Part shown: positions 34,148-45,791 of the stretch, in pieces
Numbering within the stretch: the stretch's first letter is position 1
Layout: every line of letters starts with the position of its first letter
Assembly (NCBI GenBank): GCA_947479645.1
Contig: CANKAJ010000021.1
Location: 1-50,049, forward strand
DNA length: 50,049 nucleotides
Origin: Betaproteobacteria bacterium
Lineage (GTDB): Bacteria > Pseudomonadota > Gammaproteobacteria > Burkholderiales > SG8-39
Direction of reading: 5' to 3'
Notes under the pieces: generated by a model
Database searches by the model: none
Told to the model about the DNA's origin: nothing
What the model saw: only the letters and a program-made list of their open reading frames with translations
Translations under genes and position numbers: made by a program

Positions 34148-37100
34148 GCGGCGATAGGCTCCCTCAGCTTCAATGCTTCGTCGATATCGACAGCCACGAC
34201 TCGTGATACGCCCTGTTCCTGCATGGTCACCCCAACAAGATGCGTGGCCATCTCCATAGTGAGCTTATTGTGACTGATATAAAGGAACTGCGTCTGCTTG
34301 GACATGCGGGCGACCAAATCGCAGAATCGCCCGGTATTGGCATCATCCAGCGGCGCATCCACTTCGTCCAGCAGGCAAAACGGTGCCGGATTGAGTTGGA
34401 AGAAAGAAAACACCAGCGCAATCGCCGTAAGCGCCTTTTCCCCCCCGGACAGCAGGTGGATAGTGGAGTTTTTCTTGCCTGGCGGTCTGGCGGTAACCAC
34501 AACGCCTGCATCCAGAATTTCCTCTCCGGTCATGGTCAGGCGCGCCTCGCCCCCGCCAAAAAGCGTCGGGAACAATAGTCCAAACTGAGTATTGACGATA
34601 TCAAAGGTCGACTGCAGCAATTGCCGCGTCTCACTGTCAATCTTGCGTATGGCATTTTCCAGCGTCTCGAGCGCCGTTGCCAGATCTTCGGCCTGTGCAT
34701 CAAGAAACGCCTTGCGCTCCTGACTGGTACCCAGTTCTTCCAGGGCCGCCATATTGATCGCGCCCAACTCGTTAATGGCGGCACCCAGACGCGTTATTTC
34801 GCCCTGCAAGGGTCCAGGTCTTTGCCCCTGCTTTATTTCCGCAGAGAGCGTCGCAGTCATGGTGTCGTCCACTCCGGCCTCGGCCAGTTGCCCGGCATAC
34901 TGCTCCATATTGATATGAGCAGCCTGTTCCTTGAGGCGCAAATCCGCTGTGAGGTCTCGAAGCGGCTGCAATTTCTGTTCAGTAGCGGTGCGCGCCTCTT
35001 CTCCATTGCGCAAGGCCGATGTTGTAACTTCCTGCCGCGTTCTGGTATTGGCCAGATCCTGCTCCTTGCCAACACGGATTGTCAGTGCCGCCTGAAGTTG
35101 TTCCGCCAGACCCTCATCATGCAGTCCTGCGATTTCCTGGCTCAGCGCTTCCAGTTGTTGCGTTGTTCTATGCGTTTGTTCGAGCAGCGTAGTCAGTGTT
35201 CTTTCGATTTCCTCAATCTTGCTTGTGCACTCCCGCTCGGCAAACGCAGCCTGCTGAGCATTTCGTTCCGCCTGCGCAATCGAGTCGCGCTGCGCTTCGA
35301 GTTCGGGCGCCGCAATATCGAACTCGGCAGTGATCGACTGCAAGGTTGATCGGACCGAGTCGATGGACTCCTGATGACGGGCCACCGCATCAACGGCCTC
35401 CAAGCGGCTGACCAGTTCCGACTCCTGCTGGACGGCAATTTCCGCCAGTTCGGCGCTGATCTGTTCGGCACGCTCACGATACCGCTGCTGGCTTTGCACC
35501 AGCCGCACATGTTCCAGACGAAAGTCATGCTCACGCTGCTTGAGTTCCACACCGGCCGCGCGCAACCGTATCAGGCCCTGGTCGTGCTCCGCCACAGCGG
35601 TGTCAAGGCGATCAAGGTCCGCCCTGGAAGCGGCAATCACAACCAACCGCTGCTGCAGTTCAGCCTCGAGTCCCTCAATTTCCCGTTGCCGGGCAAGGAT
35701 TCCGGAATCGGAAGGGTCAGGGGCATGAAATGCGACGCCGAAACGACTAAATTGGTGACCATCCCGGGTGACCAGCACCACATTTCCCGGTAACGCCATC
35801 CGAGTAAACAGTCCCGGGGTCCCCTCCACTGCATAAATGTTACTCAACCACGCCGCCAGCAATGGTTGCAGCGCGCCATCCAGCGGCGTAACCATATCAA
35901 GCAGGGGTTTCAGTCCCGGTTCGCCCTGAATGCAGGAGCCTTCACCAAAAGAGAAGGGAGTGACGGCCGTCAGCTTTGCGGGTGGCGGTTCGTCCAACAG
36001 GCGCTTCAGCGCGTCGTCGTCCCCGATCTCCACTGCGTGCAGACGATCACGCAATATCGACTCAACTGCGACATCCCAACCGGGTTCAACGCGAATCTTC
36101 TGCCACAGGCGTGGCTTTCCCGTCAGTTGCTGCCTGCTGGTCCAGTTGTGGATCTTCCCGTTTTCATCCACCTGATTCTGTATTCGCTGCAGCGCCAGGA
36201 GTCTCCCGTCGAGCGCCGCTTTCTCGCGCTCCAACAACTGCACATGCTCCAGCGCGGCATGCCGCTCAGTGGCAGTGCTGCTGCGAACTGACTCCAACTG
36301 TGCAAGCGCCGCCTTTTGGCTTGCAAGATCAGATTCGCACTGGGCAATGTCGCAGATCAGTGACTCCAGCGCATCCTGATCTGGCGCTAGTAGATCAGCC
36401 CGTTCCGTGTCAAGTCGAGACTGGCGTGCTGACAAGCCCTGTAGCACACGGTCCGCATGTGCAATGTGCGTATTCTCCAGTTGCAAAGACTGCTCGGCCT
36501 TGGCCAGCAAACGACGTTCAGCATCCAGTCTTTCCCGAATAGTCCGTAGCGTCTCCTCCATTCCGGGGAGTCGCGCACTTTCGTCTGAGGCCTGCTCACG
36601 CGCCAAAATGGCACGCTCCTCGGCCTCGGACTTGCGCTGCTGCCAGAGAGCAGCGGCTTCCTCCAGTTGGTTCTGCTGACGACTGCCATTCTCCAGTTGC
36701 ATGTTCAACTGGCCAAGCTGTGCCTCGACTCGCTGGCGAGTCTCCGACACGAAACGGATCTCACCTTCCAGACGTGCTACTTCCGTGTTGGCATTGTAAA
36801 GCTCGCCCTGTGCTGTAGACAGCGCATCGCCTGCGGCATAATGCTCCTCACGCGTCTGCTCCAGCTCCATTTCGATCTCGCGCAGCCGCGCCGTCTCAGC
36901 CTCCAGTTCGACGGTCGACTTTTCGATGTCCCGGTGATAGCGCAGCTCATCTGCCTCCGCCTCCTGGCGCCGCAGTAACCAAAGCAGGTTCTGCTTGTGC
37001 TGGCGCTCTGCAGACAGATCGTTAAAGCGACGGGCAATTTCGGCCTGACGCTCAAGTTTTTCAATCTGGGTCCCCAGTTCCTGCCTTATGTCTGCCACCC

Positions 37101-37677
37101 GCGACAGATTCTCGCGGGTATCCGACAGACGATTCTCCGTCTCGCGCCGGCGATCCTTGTATTTTGATACGCCTGCTGCCTCTTCCAGAAAAACCCGTAA
37201 CTCCTCCGGCTTGGCCTCAATGATGCGGGATATCATCCCCTGTTCAATGATCGCGTATGCGCGTGGCCCGAGACCCGTACCCATGAAGATGTCATGGATA
37301 TCGCGCCGGCGGACATGCGTGTTATTGATGAGATACGACGATTCGCCCTCACGCGTCAGCACACGCTTAACTGAAATTTCGGCGTATTGCGACCACTGCC
37401 CGGCAGCCTTGCCAAGGCTGTTATCGAACACCAGCTCAACACTGGCGCGAGAAATGGGCTTGCGCAAGGTTGAGCCATTGAAGATGACATCCTGCATGGA
37501 GTCCCCACGCAGTGCTGAAGCACGTGACTCACCCAGTACCCAGCGCACGGCATCGATAATGTTCGACTTGCCGCACCCGTTGGGACCGACAACACCGACC
37601 AGATCTCCGGGGACATTGACGAGTGTGGGTTCGACAAACGATTTGAAACCGGCCAGCTTGATTTGTGTGAGGCGCAC
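34144..37677 (-). CDS. smc: Chromosome segregation protein SMC
   Basis: SMC forms the condensin ring that organises and separates the chromosome. The 1177-residue protein has Walker A GPNGCGKS (31-38) in the N-terminal head, a coiled coil to about 500, a hinge near 510-650, the return coil, and the C-terminal head with signature LLSGGEKALTAIAL and Walker B CLLDEVDAPLDDANT. Length is normal. It heads the minus-strand series smc-zipA-ligA-galU-hpt-mtnP-def. Partner genes scpA and scpB are not in the window. Confidence 0.97.
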   Translation of the reverse strand: MRLTQIKLAGFKSFVEPTLVNVPGDLVGVVGPNGCGKSNIIDAVRWVLGESRASALRGDSMQDVIFNGSTLRKPISRASVELVFDNSLGKAAGQWSQYAEISVKRVLTREGESSYLINNTHVRRRDIHDIFMGTGLGPRAYAIIEQGMISRIIEAKPEELRVFLEEAAGVSKYKDRRRETENRLSDTRENLSRVADIRQELGTQIEKLERQAEIARRFNDLSAERQHKQNLLWLLRRQEAEADELRYHRDIEKSTVELEAETARLREIEMELEQTREEHYAAGDALSTAQGELYNANTEVARLEGEIRFVSETRQRVEAQLGQLNMQLENGSRQQNQLEEAAALWQQRKSEAEERAILAREQASDESARLPGMEETLRTIRERLDAERRLLAKAEQSLQLENTHIAHADRVLQGLSARQSRLDTERADLLAPDQDALESLICDIAQCESDLASQKAALAQLESVRSSTATERHAALEHVQLLEREKAALDGRLLALQRIQNQVDENGKIHNWTSRQQLTGKPRLWQKIRVEPGWDVAVESILRDRLHAVEIGDDDALKRLLDEPPPAKLTAVTPFSFGEGSCIQGEPGLKPLLDMVTPLDGALQPLLAAWLSNIYAVEGTPGLFTRMALPGNVVLVTRDGHQFSRFGVAFHAPDPSDSGILARQREIEGLEAELQQRLVVIAASRADLDRLDTAVAEHDQGLIRLRAAGVELKQREHDFRLEHVRLVQSQQRYRERAEQISAELAEIAVQQESELVSRLEAVDAVARHQESIDSVRSTLQSITAEFDIAAPELEAQRDSIAQAERNAQQAAFAERECTSKIEEIERTLTTLLEQTHRTTQQLEALSQEIAGLHDEGLAEQLQAALTIRVGKEQDLANTRTRQEVTTSALRNGEEARTATEQKLQPLRDLTADLRLKEQAAHINMEQYAGQLAEAGVDDTMTATLSAEIKQGQRPGPLQGEITRLGAAINELGAINMAALEELGTSQERKAFLDAQAEDLATALETLENAIRKIDSETRQLLQSTFDIVNTQFGLLFPTLFGGGEARLTMTGEEILDAGVVVTARPPGKKNSTIHLLSGGEKALTAIALVFSFFQLNPAPFCLLDEVDAPLDDANTGRFCDLVARMSKQTQFLYISHNKLTMEMATHLVGVTMQEQGVSRVVAVDIDEALKLREPIAA

Positions 37678-37759
37678 GAGTATTTCTGCAAAAAAGGTAA
37701 ATAAACGGCACTAAGCCGGACTAAACATTCAAACGGTATAGTAAATCAGGAGGATTGCC

Positions 37760-37870
37760 ATGCTACGCACAGGAAATATCTGCAGCGAGCTACAGAAATA
37801 TAATACCATTTCCCCTGATTCATCCGGCTGCATCGGCAACCGGAAAACAATATACTTCAGGCACTCCTGA
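37760..37870 (+). CDS. Short upstream ORF (36 codons) before queF, possible leader peptide
   Basis: An ORF of 36 codons starts at an ATG with a perfect AGGAGG six bases upstream (37748-37753), one of the best ribosome sites in the window. It ends nine bases before the queF ATG, which has no clear ribosome site of its own. This suggests that ribosomes ending here could restart at queF. The peptide begins MLRTGNICSELQKY, has two cysteines and no recognised motif. Seven of its codons are of the NAY type read by queuosine tRNAs (AAT, TAT, AAT, GAT, AAC, TAC, CAC), only slightly above chance. A TATAAT at 37799-37804 inside the ORF could be a promoter that bypasses it. It may also be chance. Confidence 0.4.
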   Translation: MLRTGNICSELQKYNTISPDSSGCIGNRKTIYFRHS

Positions 37871-37879
37871 CCCGCATTC

Positions 37880-38296
37880 ATGCCCTCCCAATCCAGCAAA
37901 AAACTGCCTACCTTTCCCAACCCAAACCAGCGTCGGGATTTTCTGATTCGCATGCAGATTCCGGAGTTTACCTGCCTCTGTCCAATGACCGGGCAACCCG
38001 ATTTCGCGACACTGTTCCTAGACTACATCCCGGATCAGAAATGCGTGGAATTAAAAGGTCTCAAACTCTATATCTGGTCGTTTCGGGATACCGGCGCCTT
38101 CCATGAAGCGGTGACAAATGCCATTCTGGATGATCTGGTTTCCGCATTGAAACCCCGCTTCATGCGCCTGACTGCAAAGTTTTTCGTACGCGGAGGCATC
38201 TACACCACGGTGGTTGCCGAACACCGCAAGCGCGGATGGACAACGGATATTGCGCTGCCTCTACCCTCTGCGGATCAGCTCGGCATCACCATGTAA
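37880..38296 (+). CDS. queF: PreQ0 reductase QueF, short (type I) form
   Basis: QueF reduces 7-cyano-7-deazaguanine to preQ1 with NADPH, on the way to queuosine in tRNA. The 138-residue protein is the single-domain YkvM-like form. It has the catalytic Cys34 and Asp41 in CPMTGQPD, then [15 protein letters not shown] with the QueF Glu, and GAFHEAVTN (His75/Glu76), all required residues. Many betaproteobacteria carry the two-domain form of about 270 residues, so the short one is worth noting. It is divergent from smc. No preQ1 riboswitch pattern was recognised upstream; a short ORF with a strong ribosome site lies there instead. Confidence 0.93.
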   Translation: MPSQSSKKLPTFPNPNQRRDFLIRMQIPEFTCLCPMTGQPDFATLFLDYIPDQKCVELKGLKLYIWSFRDTGAFHEAVTNAILDDLVSALKPRFMRLTAKFFVRGGIYTTVVAEHRKRGWTTDIALPLPSADQLGITM

Positions 38297-38337
38297 CGCA
38301 ATCGGCGGAATGGCAATCCGCGTTCCACCGATCTGAG

Positions 38338-38367
38338 TTACCCCGCTGTGCACGTACCTCTTATAAT
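38338..38367 (+). promoter_or_regulatory. Possible promoter of dapC
   Basis: A perfect TATAAT lies at 38362-38367, 47 bases before the dapC GTG, with TTACCC (38338-38343) 18 bases upstream as a weak -35. It lies in the 118-base gap after queF, which also holds an imperfect GC-rich inverted repeat just past the queF stop (about 38301-38333). Confidence 0.4.
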
Positions 38368-38414
38368 TGCGCGCTTGCCGCAACAAAGCGGCATTTTCAG
38401 GCAGACAAGATATC

Positions 38415-39614
38415 GTGAATCCAGACCTCGGCCGACTCCAGGCTTACCCCTTCGAAAAACTCAAGGCTTTGTACGCCACGGTCACGCCTGACCCGGCCTA
38501 TTCGCTGATTCCCCTTTATATCGGCGAACCCAAGCATCCGACACCGGAGTTCATCAAGCAGGCGCTGACCGCCAATCTGGCCGGGCTGGCCGGATATCCG
38601 CTGACCCTTGGGCAACCCGAATTGCGTAATGCCATCGCCGTCTGGCTCAAGCGCCGTTACGACCTTCCCTCCATCGACCCGGAAACCCAGATTTTGCCGG
38701 TCATGGGCACGCGCGAAGCCTTGTTTGCCATTGCCCAGGTGGTGGTAGACCGGACCCGGCCAAAGCCAGTTGTTGTTTCTCCCAATCCTTTTTATCAAAT
38801 CTATGAAGGTGCGGCGCTGCTGGCTGGCGCCGATCCGGTTTATCTCAATACACCGGCGAACACGCACATCCCGACCGACTTCAAGGCCATACCCGAAGCC
38901 ATATGGAAGCGTGTCCAGCTGTTTTATACCTGCTCACCCTCCAATCCCGGCGGAAGAGTCATGCCGCTAGCCGAGTGGAAAGAGTTGTTTGAATTGGCCG
39001 ACCGGTACGACTTTTACATCGCCTCGGACGAGTGCTACTCGGAACTGTATTTCGATGAAAGCCAGCCTCCCCTGGGCGGGCTTCAGGCTGCGCACATGCT
39101 GGGACGCACGGACTTCAAGCGCCTGATCATTTTTTCCAGCCTTTCCAAACGATCCAATGTTCCCGGCATGCGTTCCGGTTTTGTCGCGGGCGAAGCAGAG
39201 CTGATGAAGAAGTTCCTGCTCTATCGTACGTACCACGGCAATGCCATGAGTGGCACGATACAGTCAGCCAGCGTCGCCGCCTGGAACGACGAAGTCCACG
39301 TGCGCGAGAATCGAAGGCTTTATGTGGAAAAGTACAAGGCTGTGCTCCCGCTGATCAGCGCACCGCTGCAGACCGCCATGCCCGAAGGCGGCTTTTATCT
39401 CTGGATAAAGACACCCGCTTCAGATGTGGATTTTGCGCGCGAACTGTACCGGCGCTTCAATGTATCAGTGCTGCCTGGCAGCTATCTGGCGCGTGACACC
39501 ACCGGCGGCAACCCCGGCACCAACTACATTCGCATCGCACTGGTAGCCCCGCTGACCGAATGCGTGGAAGCCGCCAGGCGCATCGGTGAGTGTGCCAAAG
39601 CACTCTACTCATAG
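38415..39614 (+). CDS. dapC: Succinyldiaminopimelate aminotransferase
   Basis: DapC carries out the PLP-dependent transamination of the succinylase branch of lysine/diaminopimelate synthesis. From the GTG at 38415 it has 399 residues. Visible are VMGTREALF (cofactor phosphate site), SPSNPGG with Asn177, Asp205 and Tyr208 (ASDECYSEL), and the Schiff-base Lys245 in SSLSKRSN. A longer start at 38367 would overlap the likely -10 element. DapD and DapE downstream act in the steps before and after, supporting this call over other class I aminotransferases. Confidence 0.92.
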   Translation: MNPDLGRLQAYPFEKLKALYATVTPDPAYSLIPLYIGEPKHPTPEFIKQALTANLAGLAGYPLTLGQPELRNAIAVWLKRRYDLPSIDPETQILPVMGTREALFAIAQVVVDRTRPKPVVVSPNPFYQIYEGAALLAGADPVYLNTPANTHIPTDFKAIPEAIWKRVQLFYTCSPSNPGGRVMPLAEWKELFELADRYDFYIASDECYSELYFDESQPPLGGLQAAHMLGRTDFKRLIIFSSLSKRSNVPGMRSGFVAGEAELMKKFLLYRTYHGNAMSGTIQSASVAAWNDEVHVRENRRLYVEKYKAVLPLISAPLQTAMPEGGFYLWIKTPASDVDFARELYRRFNVSVLPGSYLARDTTGGNPGTNYIRIALVAPLTECVEAARRIGECAKALYS

Positions 39615-39706
39615 AAAATGATTTGATAATTATTCTTACCTTAATTCCTATTAAGTAAGCATCTTATTTCCGTATTGATAATAATAATCTAGAACTGAGA
39701 GCCATC
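39615..39706. promoter_or_regulatory. AT-rich dapC-dapD spacer with two GATAAT-based motifs
   Basis: The 92-base spacer is AT-rich. It contains GATAAT-T-ATTCTT (39625-39637) and GATAAT-A-ATAATC (39677-39689), which resemble the 6-1-6 form of the Fur box at 10 and 11 of 12 positions. Given the local AT content this could be chance. The spacer probably also holds a promoter for dapD. Confidence 0.2.
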
Positions 39707-40528
39707 ATGCCCGACTTGCAGACCATCATAGACGCCGCGTGGGAAGACCGCGCATCGATCAACCCCTCCTCCGCTCCTGCGCCATTGCGTGACGCCGTCG
39801 AGCAGGTGATCAGCCAACTGGACGCAGGCACTCTGCGTGTGGCGGAAAAACTCAATGGTGATTGGGTCGTCCATCAATGGGTCAAGAAAGCGGTGTTGCT
39901 GTCTTTCCGGCTGCAGGACAACGCCGTGATGCCCGGCGGCTCTACGCAGTATTACGACAAGGTGGCGACCAAGTTCTCTGGCTACTCGCCCCAGGATTTT
40001 GCCGCGGGCGGTTTTCGTGTGGTCCCGCCGGCCGTTGCGCGGCGTGGCAGCTACCTCGCCAGGAACGTGGTGATGATGCCCTCCTATGTCAACATCGGTG
40101 CCTACGTCGATGAAGGCACCATGGTGGACACCTGGGCCACGGTAGGTTCCTGCGCCCAGATTGGAAAGAATGTGCACCTGTCAGGTGGCGTCGGCATCGG
40201 CGGCGTACTCGAACCGCTGCAGGCCAACCCCACCATTATCGAAGACAACTGCTTCATCGGTGCGCGCTCGGAGGTTGTCGAGGGCGTCATCATCGAGGAA
40301 AACTGCGTGCTTTCCATGGGCGTATTCATCGGCCAAAGCACCAAGATCTACGATCGTGTCAACGACCGCGTCTACTACGGGCGCGTTCCAGCCGGATCGG
40401 TTGTGGTACCGGGGTCAATGCCATCGGCGGATGGCAAGTACAGTCTGTATTGCGTGGTGATCGTCAAGCAGGTAACGCCGCAGACCCGCGCCAAGACGAG
40501 TATCAACGAACTGCTGCGCGGGGACTGA
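39707..40528 (+). CDS. dapD: Tetrahydrodipicolinate N-succinyltransferase
   Basis: DapD succinylates tetrahydrodipicolinate using succinyl-CoA, the step before DapC. The 273-residue protein has the N-terminal helical domain ([17 protein letters not shown]), a left-handed beta-helix of hexapeptide repeats ([35 protein letters not shown]) and the C-terminal segment VVPGSMPS. Full length. It is followed after 34 bases by a pilus ATPase gene. Confidence 0.97.
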   Translation: MPDLQTIIDAAWEDRASINPSSAPAPLRDAVEQVISQLDAGTLRVAEKLNGDWVVHQWVKKAVLLSFRLQDNAVMPGGSTQYYDKVATKFSGYSPQDFAAGGFRVVPPAVARRGSYLARNVVMMPSYVNIGAYVDEGTMVDTWATVGSCAQIGKNVHLSGGVGIGGVLEPLQANPTIIEDNCFIGARSEVVEGVIIEENCVLSMGVFIGQSTKIYDRVNDRVYYGRVPAGSVVVPGSMPSADGKYSLYCVVIVKQVTPQTRAKTSINELLRGD

Positions 40529-40562
40529 TCTCCGCACGACCACGCCTGGAAGGAATAGACCC

Positions 40563-42961
<2,399 letters not shown>

Positions 42962-43837
42962 ATGGTCGTTTCCGCCGAAGACTGGATACTCAAGGCTGCC
43001 CGCCGGTTGCGTCGGGCAAAGGTGTATTTCGGGCATGGCGCGCTGGATGCGAATGACGAGGCGGCATGGCTGCTGGCCCACGCCTGCCGCGTCACCCCGA
43101 CACACCTGTTGCAGCAGTTGGATCGCGCACTCAGCGCATCCGAGGAGCGCCGTGCCGATGACTTGGTCGCTGCACGCATCAGAACCCGCAAACCCGCTGC
43201 CTACCTGCTGCACGAGGCCTGGCTGTCCGGTGAACGGTTTTATGTCGATGAGCGTGTTATCGTGCCGCGCTCTTTCATCGCCGAACTGATCGGAGAGCAA
43301 TTTTCACCTTGGATTGAGCGCCCCGGAAAAATCAGCCGGGTTCTGGACATGTGCACAGGGTCGGGCTGCCTCGCCATCCTCGCAGCGAAAGCATTCAGGA
43401 AGTCCCAAGTCGATGCGGTCGATATTTCAGCCGATGCACTGGCTGTCGCCGCAATCAATGTGCGAAAACATCGGATGTCCCGTGTTCGGCTCTTGCAGTC
43501 GGATTTGTTCAGCAAAGTCCCGCGCGGCCGCTACGACCTCATCATCGCCAACCCGCCCTACGTCGATGCCGCCTCCATGCGTGCCCTGCCTGATGAATAC
43601 CGCAGTGAACCGAAACTGGCCCTGGCCGGCGGTGGCAATGGCATCAACCTGGTGAAGCGCATCATGGCCGACTCCGTGAAGTTCCTCGCGCCAAATGGGT
43701 TGCTTGTCATGGAGATAGGCCATAACCGTGCGGTGCTGGAGAAGGCTTGCCCGCGTACCGCCTTCACCTGGCTGGAGACCAGCGCAGGCGATGCCTTTGT
43801 CTTTCTGCTGACGCGCGAGCAGCTTGCGAATAAGTAG
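42962..43837 (+). CDS. prmB: Ribosomal protein L3 N5-glutamine methyltransferase
   Basis: PrmB methylates a glutamine of ribosomal protein L3. The 291-residue protein has the helical N-terminal substrate domain, RVIVPRSFIAELI, the SAM-binding DMCTGSGCLAILAA and the glutamine-binding NPPY motif in IIANPPYVDAASM. The N-terminal domain and RSFIAELI favour PrmB over the release-factor enzyme PrmC. It directly abuts dapE. Just after the stop a long imperfect inverted repeat (outer arms GTCAC/GTGAC, 43837-43884) may end the transcript. Confidence 0.92.
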   Translation: MVVSAEDWILKAARRLRRAKVYFGHGALDANDEAAWLLAHACRVTPTHLLQQLDRALSASEERRADDLVAARIRTRKPAAYLLHEAWLSGERFYVDERVIVPRSFIAELIGEQFSPWIERPGKISRVLDMCTGSGCLAILAAKAFRKSQVDAVDISADALAVAAINVRKHRMSRVRLLQSDLFSKVPRGRYDLIIANPPYVDAASMRALPDEYRSEPKLALAGGGNGINLVKRIMADSVKFLAPNGLLVMEIGHNRAVLEKACPRTAFTWLETSAGDAFVFLLTREQLANK

Positions 43838-43991
43838 TCACGCAGCAAAAAGCCGGCAAAACGCGCCGACGGTTTCGTTGTGACTTCCCAGCCCTGATGG
43901 GGTTGCGGATTGTGCTAGAGTCGTTTGACCATCAAAGCTCTACCATCGCGCTGTTACCGTCCGGATCGACCACACCCAAGAAGGAGGCTTT

Positions 43992-44978
43992 ATGAAACTG
44001 CGATCTCGTGCCGCTTTTCTGCTCATCAGTTTCGCCACTTTCGCAACGTTTTCCGGAACGGCGATAGCACAGGGCACCTATCCTGAGAAACCGATACGGC
44101 TGGTCGTCGGCTATCCTCCGGCGGGAGGAGCCGATTCCGTCGCGCGGGTTGTTGTGGAAGTCATGACCAGGATCATCGGCCAGCCCATTCTGGTGGACAA
44201 CAAGCCTGGAGCAACGACGACCATCGCCGCGGAAATAGTGGCCCGCTCGGCACCGGATGGCTACACCCTGTTCATCGCCCAACCATTCAACTACGGCATC
44301 GACAAGGTGTTCATGAAGAACGTCGGCTATGACGGGGCGCGCGACTTTACACCGGTGACGCAATGGGTCTCAGCACCGCTGGTGCTGGTCGTCAATAATG
44401 CCTTTGAAGCGACCAATGTGGCCCAGTTGATCGAGCGCGTCCGGAAATTTCCGGGCAAGTATTTCTATGGATCTGTCGGCAATGGCGGCGTAACTCATCT
44501 GGCCGGGGTCTACTTTAATGATGTCAACAAAACCAATATCGTGCATGTTCCTTACAAAGGCGGCGCCCAGGGCGCACAAGGACTGATCGCCGGGGATGTC
44601 CAGTTGGCATTCGCATCTGGCCCGACCGTAATGCCCCTGGTCAATGCGGGCCGCCTGCGCGCACTGGCAGTCACTTCGGAAAAGCAGTCCTCAGTTGTGC
44701 CTGGGGTGCCCAGCGTTGCGGAGAGCGGCGTTAAGGGCTTTGAGATCGTCGTGAGCTTCGGACTGGTAGGTCCTGCCGGCCTGCAACCCCAGATCGTGAA
44801 AAAGCTGTTTGATGCAAGCCAGCGTTCCCTGGCCGAAACTTCGGTCATCGACAAGCTTGCAAAACTCGCCATTGAGGCGGCCCCCTCTCCCTCTCCGGAA
44901 CACTACCGCGCTTACCTGATGCGTCAAGGAGAAAAACAGGCGGCGCTGGCCCGGCAATCCGGTGCAACGCTGGATTAG
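43992..44978 (+). CDS. Tripartite tricarboxylate transporter substrate-binding protein (Bug/TctC family), copy 1
   Basis: A 328-residue periplasmic binding protein with a signal peptide (cleaved after TAIAQ) and the family start TYPEKPIRLVVGYPPAGGADSVARV. Further family features are the ILVDNKPGA loop, ARSAPDGYTL, YGSVGNGGVTHLAG and VPYKGGAQG. Bug/TctC proteins capture organic acids or related small molecules with two water-mediated contacts; the ligand cannot be predicted. AGGAGG precedes the ATG. No TctA/TctB membrane gene is near, as is usual for the many orphan copies in Burkholderiales. An alpha/beta hydrolase follows. Confidence 0.92.
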   Translation: MKLRSRAAFLLISFATFATFSGTAIAQGTYPEKPIRLVVGYPPAGGADSVARVVVEVMTRIIGQPILVDNKPGATTTIAAEIVARSAPDGYTLFIAQPFNYGIDKVFMKNVGYDGARDFTPVTQWVSAPLVLVVNNAFEATNVAQLIERVRKFPGKYFYGSVGNGGVTHLAGVYFNDVNKTNIVHVPYKGGAQGAQGLIAGDVQLAFASGPTVMPLVNAGRLRALAVTSEKQSSVVPGVPSVAESGVKGFEIVVSFGLVGPAGLQPQIVKKLFDASQRSLAETSVIDKLAKLAIEAAPSPSPEHYRAYLMRQGEKQAALARQSGATLD

Positions 44979-45032
44979 GACTGATATCAATCCCTACATT
45001 GAGTTCTATGCAATAAAAGGGGATTTACTATT

Positions 45033-45773
45033 ATGATGATATCTATGAACCAGAACAAGACGGCGGGAACCTATGTCCTGGTGCATGGAGCATGGCACGG
45101 TGGGTGGTGCTGGGAACGTGTCGCAATTCGCCTGCGCGCTGGCGGCCATCGGGTATTCACCCCTACCCAGACTGGACTTGGCGAGCGCTCTCATCTCCTG
45201 AGCAGCAGCATCACGATGGAGACCTTCGTTCAGGATCTCGTCAATGTGATTGAATTTGAAGAACTGTCGGACATCGTTCTGGTCGGACACAGCTATGGAG
45301 GGCGCTCGGTCGCTGGCCTGGCCGACAGGATGCCGCAGCGAATTCGCCGGCTCGTCTTTCTGGACGCCGGGCTCCCCGAAGCTGGCAAGAGTTACCTGGA
45401 TGCGCTGCCCTCAAATCGTCGCGAGACGCGCCTGAAACAGGCGAGCGAGTCTCCGGGAGGCCTGAGCATCGCGCCGCCGCCTGATCTGGATTTCGGCGTC
45501 CTTGATCCGGCGGATGCCGCATGGGTGCGGCGACACCTGACGCCGCAACCATTGGGCAGTTACTCAACGCCGGTGCCACTACGAAATCCGATTGGGAACG
45601 GTGTTCCCTGCACCTATATTCGCTGCACGGATCCGCCCTTCCCGACCACCGATCCAAGCGCTCGCTATGCAATCAGTCGCCAGGATTGGGAGTACCTTGA
45701 ACTGGCAACCGGTCATGATGCAATGATCACGGCACCACAAGAACTGAGTGAAATTCTGCTCAGAATGTATTGA
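45033..45773 (+). CDS. Alpha/beta-fold hydrolase (esterase-like)
   Basis: A 246-residue soluble hydrolase. The oxyanion region is VLVHGAWHGGWCW (15-27), the nucleophile Ser87 lies in GHSYGG, and the likely catalytic His228 in ATGHDAMIT; the acid residue is less clear. HGAWHGGWCW and TQTGLGERSHL place it near bacterial relatives of plant salicylate/methyl-ester esterases and hydroxynitrile lyases. The substrate is unknown. It sits between two binding-protein genes, so it may process the ligand they import. Several ATGs lie at the start (45033, 45036, 45045); the first is used. Confidence 0.85.
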   Translation: MMISMNQNKTAGTYVLVHGAWHGGWCWERVAIRLRAGGHRVFTPTQTGLGERSHLLSSSITMETFVQDLVNVIEFEELSDIVLVGHSYGGRSVAGLADRMPQRIRRLVFLDAGLPEAGKSYLDALPSNRRETRLKQASESPGGLSIAPPPDLDFGVLDPADAAWVRRHLTPQPLGSYSTPVPLRNPIGNGVPCTYIRCTDPPFPTTDPSARYAISRQDWEYLELATGHDAMITAPQELSEILLRMY

Positions 45774-45791
45774 TTCCTTAATGGAGGTTCA

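Noticed and set aside
37678-37879. PreQ1 riboswitch upstream of queF
   Set aside because: The type I pattern of a short C-rich/A-rich pseudoknot was looked for and not found; a small ORF with a ribosome site occupies the space.
43837-43884. Terminator after prmB
   Set aside because: Outer arms GTCAC/GTGAC and inner GGC/GCC pair only imperfectly and no T-run follows; mentioned with prmB but not called separately.
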